A stretch of DNA of 7,558 bases from Gammaproteobacteria bacterium. Lineage in GTDB: Bacteria > Pseudomonadota > Gammaproteobacteria > Arenicellales > Poriferihabitantaceae. Every line of letters begins with the position of its first letter. Within the stretch, counting starts at the first letter, position 1. Position numbers and translations under genes: made by a program. Positions 1-6,712 of this stretch are shown here, one piece after another. The notes beneath the pieces are model-generated. The model saw only the letters and a list, made by a program, of their open reading frames with translations, was not told where the DNA came from and did no database searches. The stretch covers positions 1 to 7,558 of the forward strand of contig JAHRAW010000139.1 of NCBI GenBank assembly GCA_020027415.1. Direction: 5' to 3'.

Positions 1-80
1 ATTCTGTTTTCGCGGAATGTACATCGCTGTTCTATATGATCCCTTAACAATTGATTCGGTTACCCCAAGTTTAACCCGCC

Positions 81-1688
81 ATGCCCACCATTGAAAACAC
101 CTTAGACCCAGCTTCCGCCGGCTTTCAGCAAAATTTGCAGTGGATGACTTCGCTGTGCGATGAGTTGCGCGACAAGGCGGCTGTGGTTGCGTTGGGCGGC
201 GGAGCGCGCGCGCGGGAGCGGCATCAGGCGCGGGGGAAATTGTTGCCGCGTGATCGAATTCAGCGGTTGTTAGATTCGGACGCGCCGTTTTTGGAGTTAT
301 CGCAACTGGCGGCGGTCGGTATGTATGACGATGCAGTGCCGGCGGCGGGGTTAATTTGCGGCATCGGGCGGGTTAGCGGAGTGGAATGCGTCATCGTCGC
401 CAACGACGCCACGGTCAAGGGGGGCGCGTATTATCCGCTCACCGTGAAAAAACATTTGCGCGCGCAGGAAATCGCCGCGCAGAATCATCTGCCGTGTATC
501 TATCTAGTGGATTCAGGCGGCGCGTTTTTGCCGTTGCAAGACGAAGTGTTCCCGGATCGCGAACATTTCGGACGGATTTTTTACAACCAAGCGAATTTAT
601 CCGCCGCCGGCATCGCGCAAATCGCGGTGGTGATGGGTTCCTGCACCGCCGGCGGCGCGTATGTGCCGGCAATGTCGGACGAGAGCGTCATCGTCAAACA
701 TCACGGCACGATATTTTTGGCGGGTCCGCCGTTGGTGGCCGCCGCCACCGGCGAGGTGGTCAGCGCCGAACAATTAGGCGGCGCCGAACTGCACGCGCGC
801 ACCTCCGGGGTCGCCGACCACTATGCGAAAGACGATTCGCATGCGCTGGATATCGCGCGGCGCATTGTCGCGCATCTCAACCGAAGCAAAAAACCCCAGT
901 TGAAAATGCGGCCGCCGACTGAGCCGGCGTATGCACTAGATGAACTCCGCGGCATCGCGACGGCCGACTCGCGCAAGCCGCTGGATATGCGCCAAATCAT
1001 CGCCCGCTTGGTGGACGGCAGCGAATTCGCGCCGTTCAAAGAGTTATACGGCGGCACATTAATATGCGGCTTTGCCCATTTGCACGGCTATCCGATTGGC
1101 ATAATCGCCAATAACGGCATCTTGTTTTCCGAATCGGCGTTGAAAGGCGCGCATTTTATTGAATTGTGCGCGCAGCGCGGCGTGCCGCTGGTGTTCCTGC
1201 AAAACACCACCGGTTTCATGGTCGGGCGCAAAACCGAATCTGAGGGGCTTGCCAAACACGGCGCCAAAATGGTGACCGCCGTATCGTGCGCCCAAGTGCC
1301 GAAATTCACCGTGATAGTCGGCGGCAGTTTCGGCGCCGGCAACTATGCGATGTGCGGGCGCGCGTATGGCGGACGCTTTGTATGGATGTGGCCCAATGCG
1401 CGCATTTCGGTGATGGGCGGCGCGCAAGCGGCGGATGTGCTGACGCGAATTAAAGTCGCCGCGGTTGCCGCGCGCGGCGGCGCGTGGAAGCCAGCCGCGC
1501 AACAAGCCTATGCGCAAAAAATGCGCCAGCAATACGAACAACAAGGCAATGCGTATTACGCCACCGCGCGCCTGTGGGACGATGGCATCATTGACCCGGC
1601 CGACACCCGCAAGGTGTTGGCGTTGGGCATTTCGGCGGCGCTCAACGCGCCGATAGAACCGACCCGCTTCGGCGTGTTTCGCATGTAA
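81..1688 (+). CDS. mccB: 3-Methylcrotonyl-CoA carboxylase, carboxyltransferase (beta) subunit
   Basis: This is the carboxyltransferase subunit that moves CO2 from carboxybiotin to 3-methylcrotonyl-CoA, giving 3-methylglutaconyl-CoA in cytoplasmic leucine/isovalerate breakdown. At 535 residues it has the full length of the family. Two crotonase-like carboxyltransferase halves are visible (about residues 30-270 and 280-530). The first contains NDATVKGGAYYPLTVKKH (108-125), LVDSGGAFLPLQDEVFPDRE (142-161) and GSCTAGGAYVPAMSDE (186-201), which follow MCC rather than propionyl-CoA carboxylase. The second contains FLQNTTGFMVG (372-382) and GGSFGAGNYAMCGRAYGGRF (414-433). The ATG at 81 fits the usual N-terminus; no Shine-Dalgarno motif precedes it, and a stop lies in frame at 45. 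The family also includes geranyl-CoA carboxylase, but the neighbouring mvaB and liuC favour MCC. The partner biotin-carboxylase/carrier subunit is not in the window, so this protein needs a subunit encoded elsewhere. Confidence 0.95.
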   Translation: MPTIENTLDPASAGFQQNLQWMTSLCDELRDKAAVVALGGGARARERHQARGKLLPRDRIQRLLDSDAPFLELSQLAAVGMYDDAVPAAGLICGIGRVSGVECVIVANDATVKGGAYYPLTVKKHLRAQEIAAQNHLPCIYLVDSGGAFLPLQDEVFPDREHFGRIFYNQANLSAAGIAQIAVVMGSCTAGGAYVPAMSDESVIVKHHGTIFLAGPPLVAAATGEVVSAEQLGGAELHARTSGVADHYAKDDSHALDIARRIVAHLNRSKKPQLKMRPPTEPAYALDELRGIATADSRKPLDMRQIIARLVDGSEFAPFKELYGGTLICGFAHLHGYPIGIIANNGILFSESALKGAHFIELCAQRGVPLVFLQNTTGFMVGRKTESEGLAKHGAKMVTAVSCAQVPKFTVIVGGSFGAGNYAMCGRAYGGRFVWMWPNARISVMGGAQAADVLTRIKVAAVAARGGAWKPAAQQAYAQKMRQQYEQQGNAYYATARLWDDGIIDPADTRKVLALGISAALNAPIEPTRFGVFRM

Positions 1689-1781
1689 CCGGATGCAATT
1701 TTTCACCTTTATGCAGGCCTGCCGCCCACAACCCGCCGCCCGCAAATTTAGAACTCGCGTTGCTTGTTACCCCATCATCGC

Positions 1782-2690
1782 ATGTTGCCGCCGTATGTAA
1801 AAATCGTTGAGGTCGGCGCGCGCGACGGGCTGCAGAATGAAGCGCGCGCGCTGTCGGTGGCGAGTCGGGTGGAATTCATCCGCTTGCTCGGCGAGACCGG
1901 CGTGCGCGCCATTGAAGTCGGCAGTTTCACTTCGGCAAAGCGAGTGCCGCAGATGGTTGGCAGCGGCGAGGTGCTGAAATCCATTCAGCGTAACAACGGG
2001 GTCGGCTATCCGGTGTTGGTGCCGAATCTGCGCGGCTTGGAAGATGCGTGCGCCGCGGGCGCTACGGAAATCGCCGTGTTCGCGGCGGCTTCGGAAACAT
2101 TCAGCCAACACAACCTGCGCTGCGATATTGCCGCCAGTCTGGAGCGTTTCGCGGTGGTAATTGAGCGGGCGCATGCGGCCGACATCCGCGTGCGCGGTTA
2201 TGTTTCGTGCGCGTTAGGTTGTCCGTATCAGGGCGCAGTGCCGTCCGCCGAAGTGGCGCGCGTGGCGGCGTTGCTATACAACTTTGGTTGCTATGAAATT
2301 TCCTTAGGCGACACCATCGGCGTCGGCACTCCGCGCCAAGCCCAAGCCATGTTAGAACGGGTCGCCGCGGATATTCCGCTGGAAAAATTAGCGGTGCATT
2401 TTCATGATACTTATGGGCAAGCGTTGGCAAACATTTATGCGGTCTTGCAACTGGGCGTGCAAGTGGTGGATAGTTCAGTCGCCGGGTTGGGCGGTTGCCC
2501 GTATGCGCCCGGCGCGAGCGGCAATGTTGCCACCGAGGATGTGGCGTATCTGCTGCACGGGCTGGGACTTCACAGCGGAATCAACATGCCTCAATTGTTG
2601 CGCGCCGGCGATTATATTTGTAAACAATTAGGGCGCCGCAACCACTCCAAAGTTGCCGCCGCCTGGTCCAACCGCAAACCACTACAATAA
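1782..2690 (+). CDS. mvaB: Hydroxymethylglutaryl-CoA lyase
   Basis: This enzyme cleaves 3-hydroxy-3-methylglutaryl-CoA into acetoacetate and acetyl-CoA, the last step of leucine degradation. It is a TIM-barrel protein of the HMGL-like family, 302 residues from the ATG chosen here. The catalytic and metal-binding residues are all present with the same spacing as in the human enzyme: R14 and D15 in VGARDGLQNE, E45 in AIEVGSF, H206 and H208 in HFHDTYG, and C239 in the lyase signature SSVAGLGGCPYAPGASGN (231-248). An in-frame TTG at 1764 would add six residues (MLPHHR). The ATG at 1782 is preferred because the family begins only a few residues before the first beta strand (VKIVEVG). Neither start has a clear Shine-Dalgarno motif. 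The gene follows mccB after 93 bases and precedes the DUF2889 gene by 13, so co-transcription is likely. Confidence 0.95.
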   Translation: MLPPYVKIVEVGARDGLQNEARALSVASRVEFIRLLGETGVRAIEVGSFTSAKRVPQMVGSGEVLKSIQRNNGVGYPVLVPNLRGLEDACAAGATEIAVFAAASETFSQHNLRCDIAASLERFAVVIERAHAADIRVRGYVSCALGCPYQGAVPSAEVARVAALLYNFGCYEISLGDTIGVGTPRQAQAMLERVAADIPLEKLAVHFHDTYGQALANIYAVLQLGVQVVDSSVAGLGGCPYAPGASGNVATEDVAYLLHGLGLHSGINMPQLLRAGDYICKQLGRRNHSKVAAAWSNRKPLQ

Positions 2691-2703
2691 TCGGATACTC
2701 GTT

Positions 2704-3288
2704 ATGCCGCCGCCGCCATCGTCACCATCTGTCGCGCGCAAGAAATTGCACGATCGCGTGGTCCATTGTCAAGGCTTTCAGCGGGCGGATGGGTTATGGG
2801 ATATTGAAGCGCAGTTGATAGACACCAAAACTTATTCATTCCAAAACCGCGACCGCGGTGAAATCAAGGTCGGTGAGCCGGTGCATCAGATGCAAGTGCG
2901 CTTGACCCTGGATTTGGATATGCACATCATCGCGGTGCAGGTCGGCATGGACGATACGCCCTTTAAGATTTGCCCGGGCGCGCAAGCCGCAATGCAACAA
3001 CTGGTCGGCTTGCAAATCGGCGCGGGTTGGTTGCGGCAAGCGCGCCAACGCATGACGCATCGTGAGAGTTGCACGCACCTGTTTGAACTACTCAGACCGC
3101 TTGCCACCACCGCCTATCAAACCATGCATCGCGCTTTGGAACAACGCGCCAGCCGCCGCCCTCGCCAACAACGCAAACGCCCGGCGATCATTGACCAATG
3201 TTATGCGTTGGCAAGCGATCGCCCAGTTGTCAAAATGGAATGGCCCGATTTTTACACCGGCACCCAGCAAAGCGAAACGGAGACTTAG
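2704..3288 (+). CDS. DUF2889 family protein of unknown function
   Basis: This 194-residue soluble protein matches the DUF2889 family from memory of its motifs; no function is established for that family that I can name. The visible pattern is HCQGFQRADGLWDIEAQLID (21-40), RGEIKVGEPVHQMQVRLTLD (51-70), FKICPGA (87-93), the segment around ESCTHLFELLRPLATTAYQT (121-140), and a C-terminal IIDQCYALASDRPVV...WP block (162-181). There are no signal peptide or membrane segments. Residues 145-160 are very basic (RASRRPRQQRKRP). An in-frame ATG at 2653 would add 17 residues but overlaps the end of mvaB; the ATG at 2704, with a weak GGA at 2693-2695, is more plausible. The 13-base gap after mvaB suggests the two are translated from one message. 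An acyl-CoA-related role is only an inference from position. Confidence 0.85.
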   Translation: MPPPPSSPSVARKKLHDRVVHCQGFQRADGLWDIEAQLIDTKTYSFQNRDRGEIKVGEPVHQMQVRLTLDLDMHIIAVQVGMDDTPFKICPGAQAAMQQLVGLQIGAGWLRQARQRMTHRESCTHLFELLRPLATTAYQTMHRALEQRASRRPRQQRKRPAIIDQCYALASDRPVVKMEWPDFYTGTQQSETET

Positions 3289-3295
3289 TAAAAAC

Positions 3296-3326
3296 AAGCA
3301 CCCCGGCAAAATAGGGAAGGGGGTTA
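3296..3326 (-). terminator. Weak candidate terminator between convergent genes
   Basis: The 43 bases between the ends of the DUF2889 gene and liuC should contain transcription stops for both. Read on the minus strand (after liuC), a five-base stem ACCCC/GGGGT with a loop of about 15 bases is followed by GCTTG and then a run of five T (3290-3294). The stem is short and the loop long, so this is a poor intrinsic terminator. It is listed because of its position only. Confidence 0.25.
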
Positions 3327-3331
3327 TTCAA

Positions 3332-4117
3332 TCACTTCGCCCACTGCGGTTTTCTTTTCTCAAAAAATGCGTTGATACCTTCTTTGGCTTCGGCGTGTTC
3401 CCACATGTCAGCCAGCAGTTCGCTGGTGTATTGTTTGCTTTCCGCGTCATTTAAGGTGGCGATGCGCGCCAGCAGTTGCTTGGTTGTGGCGACCGCCTGC
3501 GGTGCGCAGTTCAACAGCTCGGTGAGTTCTTGTTGCACGCTTTCATCCAGTTGTTCGGCGGGCACCGCTTTATCCAACAAGCCGAGCGCGACCGCTTCAT
3601 CGGCGTGAAAAACATGCGCGTTCAACATGCAACGGCGCGCGTTTTGCCGCCCCATTCGCGCCACCACATAGGACGATAGATTGGCCGGCGCCAAGCCTAA
3701 TTTGGTTTCGGTGAGACTGAATCGCGCCGCGCGCACGCCGATGGCGATGTCGCATACGGCAATCAAGCCGATGCCGCCGGCGTATGCCTGCCCATTGACG
3801 CGCGCAATCAGCAACTTGGAAATGATTTTGAATTGATGCAGCAGTTCGGTCAGTTTTTTACTTTCAGCGATGCGTTGTTGGCGCGGCTGTTGCAGGTTGT
3901 TGCGCATCCAATCCAAATCGGCGCCGGCGCAAAAACTGCTACCTTGCCCGCTTAGCACCACCGCGCGCACGGTTGCATCTTGGTCAACTTGTTTGGCGAC
4001 TCGCGTGAGTTCATCCAGCATCGCCGCGTTCATGCAATTGTGCTTGTCGGGACGCGCAAGGGTGATGCGCGCAATGCCGCGCGCTTCAATCGTCAGGTTA
4101 ATCGTTTGGTAGGACAT
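3332..4117 (-). CDS. liuC: Enoyl-CoA hydratase/isomerase family protein, probable 3-methylglutaconyl-CoA hydratase
   Basis: This 261-residue crotonase-fold enzyme probably hydrates 3-methylglutaconyl-CoA to HMG-CoA, the step between the MCC and HMG-CoA lyase reactions encoded on the opposite strand. The first oxyanion-hole segment is SFCAGADLDW (61-70) and the second is AYAGGIGLIAVCDIAIG (111-127). The position of the first catalytic glutamate of classical crotonases is G117; the second, E137 in SLTETKLGLAPANLSSYVV, is kept. This pattern, including LAPAxxSxYVV, is what I recall from LiuC/GnyH-type hydratases rather than fatty-acid crotonases. The family is functionally broad, so another branched enoyl-CoA substrate is possible. 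The gene lies 39 bases after the racemase-like gene and is probably the last of the minus-strand operon. No Shine-Dalgarno motif precedes the ATG. Confidence 0.82.
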   Translation of the reverse strand: MSYQTINLTIEARGIARITLARPDKHNCMNAAMLDELTRVAKQVDQDATVRAVVLSGQGSSFCAGADLDWMRNNLQQPRQQRIAESKKLTELLHQFKIISKLLIARVNGQAYAGGIGLIAVCDIAIGVRAARFSLTETKLGLAPANLSSYVVARMGRQNARRCMLNAHVFHADEAVALGLLDKAVPAEQLDESVQQELTELLNCAPQAVATTKQLLARIATLNDAESKQYTSELLADMWEHAEAKEGINAFFEKRKPQWAK

Positions 4118-4134
4118 CGCGTGCTTGGGGTTGG

Positions 4135-4155
4135 GATGAAAGATGAAAGATTAAA
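4135..4155. repeat. Three-copy heptamer tandem repeat
   Basis: Two exact GATGAAA units and one GATTAAA unit stand head to tail. They fill most of the 39-base gap between the stop codon of the racemase-like gene and the start of liuC. On the minus-strand message the units read TTTCATC and lie about 18-38 bases upstream of the liuC start. No function is evident. Confidence 0.7.
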
Positions 4156-4156
4156 A

Positions 4157-5326
4157 TTAGCAAGCGGCATGCGCCCGACTCCGCCAGCCGAGCGCGGCGT
4201 CTGCGGCGACTAGTTCAAGCGGCTTTGGGCGCGCGCTCGGACGACCATCCAGCCACGCCGGATAGCGAATGTCGTGTTCCACCGCCAGTTGCCGGTCCAC
4301 GGTTTGCGGATGTTGCAAAACTTCATGATCCAACGGCACCGGTTCATAACAACACTCCACATTAAGCAACTTTGCGTTCCAGTGTTGCAACGGCTGTTCG
4401 CTGAATCGGGCTTGCACCGCGGCGATTAAAGCGCGTTGCGGGAAGGCGTCATACTGCCGCGCAAGCCAACTCGGCTCATGCATGGCTTCGCAAAATACGC
4501 GCCAGAATTTTTCTTCCACCGCGCCTAAGGTGATAAAGCGATGGTCGGCGGTTGCGTAGATATGATAACAAGCCGCATTGCCGCCGATGAAATCCACATG
4601 CCCAATGTCGGCGCCGCTCGCGCTAATATTGCTCAAGTAACGAAAAGCGAGCATGGATTCATAGATGCTAATATCAAGATAGCGACCGTCGCCGCCACCG
4701 CCATGTTGGCAACGCGCATAGAGCGCCGCCAAAATGGTATTGACCGCCAACATCGCGCTGACATGATCGGCAATCGGCGGGAAGGCGAAAGCCGGTTTGG
4801 CGTGCGGCGATTGCTTGCTTGACGATTGGTTGTTCGTCGGCGGAGTGAGTTGGCTTGGGCTATACATACCCGCCGCCGCGCAGTAGTTAATATCATGGCC
4901 AACTTGCTCGCGATAGCGACCTTGTTGTCCATAGCCGGATAACGAACAATAAATCAACTGCGGATTTTCAGCGCGCATTAACTGCCAATCCAACCGCAAC
5001 CGCGTCATCACGCCCGGACGAAACGACTCCAGCAACACATCGGCATCGCGCGCCAAGTGGATCAATTTTTGTCGGTCATGGTTTGCTTTCAAATCCAGAC
5101 ACACAATCCGCTTGCCGCGATTGATGGCTTGATACACCGGCGACAGCCGATCTGCATCGCGTGCACCGCGATAGAGTAGCGTGCGCATCGGGTCGCCGCG
5201 CGGCGGTTCCACCTTTATTACCTCCGCCCCTTGGTCGGCAAGCAAGCGCGTGGCGTACGGACCCGGAATAAACTGCGACAAGTCCAATACTTTCAAACCG
5301 CTTAGTGATTCATTGCGCGCAGTCAT
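4157..5326 (-). CDS. CaiB/BaiF family III protein, probable alpha-methylacyl-CoA racemase
   Basis: This 389-residue protein belongs to the family III CoA-transferases (LKVLDLSQFIPGPYATRLLADQGAEVIKVEPPRGDPMR). Its active-site residues indicate the racemase branch, which interconverts (2R)- and (2S)-2-methylacyl-CoA so that beta-oxidation can proceed. The three residues known from mycobacterial racemase MCR (H126, D156, E241) correspond to H144 in VGHDINY, D187 in IADHVSAM and E271 in LGAVEEKFW. The spacing from D to E is nearly the same (84 against 85). The spacing from H to D is 43 instead of 30, because of a polar insertion rich in Ser, Gln, Pro and Asn at about residues 156-180. Other family members, such as succinyl-CoA-dependent transferases, are possible but lack the His/Glu pair. 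It lies between the PaaK-like ligase (41 bases) and liuC (39 bases), probably in one operon. A weak GGAA lies about eight bases before the ATG. Confidence 0.85.
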   Translation of the reverse strand: MTARNESLSGLKVLDLSQFIPGPYATRLLADQGAEVIKVEPPRGDPMRTLLYRGARDADRLSPVYQAINRGKRIVCLDLKANHDRQKLIHLARDADVLLESFRPGVMTRLRLDWQLMRAENPQLIYCSLSGYGQQGRYREQVGHDINYCAAAGMYSPSQLTPPTNNQSSSKQSPHAKPAFAFPPIADHVSAMLAVNTILAALYARCQHGGGGDGRYLDISIYESMLAFRYLSNISASGADIGHVDFIGGNAACYHIYATADHRFITLGAVEEKFWRVFCEAMHEPSWLARQYDAFPQRALIAAVQARFSEQPLQHWNAKLLNVECCYEPVPLDHEVLQHPQTVDRQLAVEHDIRYPAWLDGRPSARPKPLELVAADAALGWRSRAHAAC

Positions 5327-5367
5327 TCAATTTTCCGCTGAGTAGGCGAGGCGAAAATCGCTTTGCG

Positions 5368-6624
5368 TTATGGTTCAATCGGGCGTAGATCTTCAATCAT
5401 CACTCCGTCGTTAGGCAAACTGCCGCGCGCGACCATTTCCACTTCGCCGCGCACTTTGCATAATTCGCGGAGGCTGTCGGCAATCGTCGCTAATAACGAT
5501 GGCTCGTCGGCGATTGCGGATGCGGATTCGTGCAGTTCGCATTTCAAAGTCATGCGGTCGCGGTCATGCACCCGCTCAATCACCAGCCGCGCGCGCGTGA
5601 TTGGAGTATGGCGTTGCAACACCTGATTGATTTGCGTCGGATGCACAAACATACCGCGCACTTTGGCGGTTTGGTCGGCGCGCCCTAGCCAACCGACCAG
5701 CCGCCGATTGGTGCGCCCGCAGTCGCTGAGTCCCGGCATAATCGCGGACAAATCGCCGGTGGCAAAACGTATTAGCGGGTAATCCGGGTTCAATGCGGTC
5801 ACCACGACTTCGCCCACTTCGCCGTCCGCGACCGGTTGCCCGCCGCCGGGGCGGACAATCTCCACATAAACCTGCTCATCAATAATCAAGCCGCCCTCGG
5901 CGCGAGATTCATACGCAATCAAGCCGACATCCGCCGTGCCGTAGGCTTGCAAGGTGCGCACCCCGCGGTCGTGCAAATCGTTGCGCAGCGACTTCGGCAA
6001 GGCTTCGCCGGACACCAGTGCCTTGCATAAACTTGCACAATCCGCACCGACTTCATCGGCTTTTTGCAGGATGATTTTGAGGAACGAAGGCGTGCCGAAG
6101 TAGGCGTTTGGTTTTAGATCTTGCATGGTGGCGACTTGCTGTTCGGTTTGCCCAACTCCGGCCGGTATCACCGCGCAGCCTAACGCATGACAACCACTAT
6201 CGCCCATCGCGCCCGCCGGCGTCAGATGGTAGGAGAAACAATTTTGCACCACATCGCCGCGGCGAAAGCCGGCGGCAAACAGCGCGCGGGCAAAACGCCA
6301 GTAGTCGGCGCGGAAGGTGGCGGGTTCATAGATGGGCCCGGGCGAAGAAAACAAGTATTTCAATTGTCCTTTTTCATAAGCCGCCAGCCCGCCAAACAAG
6401 GTTGGCGATTTTTGTTGTTGCATCAAGGTTGCTTTGCGCGTGAGCGGCAACGCGGCGATGGCTTGCGCCGAAGTAATCGCTTGCGGCGCCACCTCCGCCA
6501 ACATCTCCGCATAAGTTGGCGAATGTTGCTTGGCGTGTTGCACCTGCGCGGCGACCGCGGCGATGAGTTCGGTTTGTCGCTGCGCGGGTTCGCGAGTTTC
6601 TAAGGTATCGTAGTGTTCGGTCAT
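5368..6624 (-). CDS. PaaK-like AMP-forming acyl-CoA ligase family protein
   Basis: This 418-residue protein resembles phenylacetate-CoA ligase, which activates a carboxylic acid through an acyl-AMP to a CoA thioester. The adenylate-forming motifs appear in order. The phosphate-loop position reads LFSSPGPIYEP (91-101) instead of the usual SSGTTGKP, as I recall for the PaaK-like subfamily linked to Liv transporters. Then come VSGEALP (204-210), YGTADVG (228-234), FATGDL (287-292), and GRADQTAKVRGMFVHPTQI (314-332), the hinge and start of the small C-terminal domain. Near the C-terminus GSLPNDGVMIEDLR (401-414) has valine (V408) where relatives, to my recollection, carry the catalytic lysine after PNDG. 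Activity may therefore be altered. The substrate cannot be read from the sequence; aryl or branched short acids are plausible. It lies downstream of livF (88-base gap) and upstream of the racemase (41 bases). No Shine-Dalgarno motif is visible. Confidence 0.85.
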   Translation of the reverse strand: MTEHYDTLETREPAQRQTELIAAVAAQVQHAKQHSPTYAEMLAEVAPQAITSAQAIAALPLTRKATLMQQQKSPTLFGGLAAYEKGQLKYLFSSPGPIYEPATFRADYWRFARALFAAGFRRGDVVQNCFSYHLTPAGAMGDSGCHALGCAVIPAGVGQTEQQVATMQDLKPNAYFGTPSFLKIILQKADEVGADCASLCKALVSGEALPKSLRNDLHDRGVRTLQAYGTADVGLIAYESRAEGGLIIDEQVYVEIVRPGGGQPVADGEVGEVVVTALNPDYPLIRFATGDLSAIMPGLSDCGRTNRRLVGWLGRADQTAKVRGMFVHPTQINQVLQRHTPITRARLVIERVHDRDRMTLKCELHESASAIADEPSLLATIADSLRELCKVRGEVEMVARGSLPNDGVMIEDLRPIEP

Positions 6625-6669
6625 GAGGGCTTGGTAGGGGGCGCATCAAGTGATCACGCGAAGGCGATG

Positions 6670-6711
6670 CAGTTGTAGTTGCAATTTCAATTTCAATCGC
6701 AGTTCCAATCG
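6670..6711. repeat. Degenerate hexamer tandem repeat, seven units
   Basis: Seven six-base units stand in register between livF and the PaaK-like gene. On the plus strand the units are CAGTTG, TAGTTG, CAATTT, CAATTT, CAATCG, CAGTTC, CAATCG, with consensus close to CARTYG. The array begins two bases after the livF stop on the minus-strand message and takes up about half of the 88-base gap. No inverted pairing strong enough for a terminator is evident. Confidence 0.7.
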
Positions 6712-6712
6712 C

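Noticed and set aside
1..80. Possible promoter before mccB (TATGAT at 35-40)
   Set aside because: The hexamer resembles a -10 box, but nothing like TTGACA lies 16-18 bases upstream and there is no extended -10 TG. The stretch may also be the end of an upstream gap. No upstream gene, RNA or operator could be recognised here.
386..922. A 178-codon plus-strand frame inside mccB
   Set aside because: Its product is extremely Arg-rich with no motif, and it lies in another frame of a clearly conserved gene.
1713..1722. Ten-base palindrome GCAGGCCTGC between mccB and mvaB
   Set aside because: It is perfect but has no loop and no following T run, so it is not a terminator. As an operator it stands alone without a regulator in the window. 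A chance palindrome is the simplest reading.
1059..1745. A 228-codon open frame on the minus strand opposite the end of mccB
   Set aside because: It runs opposite the conserved C-terminal carboxyltransferase domain and has a composition rich in Arg, Ala and His without any family motif. It is a by-product of GC-rich codon use in mccB.
1764..1781. TTG start for mvaB giving six extra residues
   Set aside because: The ATG at 1782 gives the usual short N-terminus of HMG-CoA lyases, and the TTG has no ribosome-binding motif to favour it.
5351..5361. Small inverted repeat GCGA-AAA-TCGC between the PaaK-like and racemase genes
   Set aside because: Four base pairs with a three-base loop and no T run downstream is too weak for a terminator, and the flanking genes appear co-transcribed.
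6187..6603. A 138-codon plus-strand frame opposite the PaaK-like gene
   Set aside because: It is antisense to conserved ligase motifs, shows no recognisable domain, and is a shadow frame.
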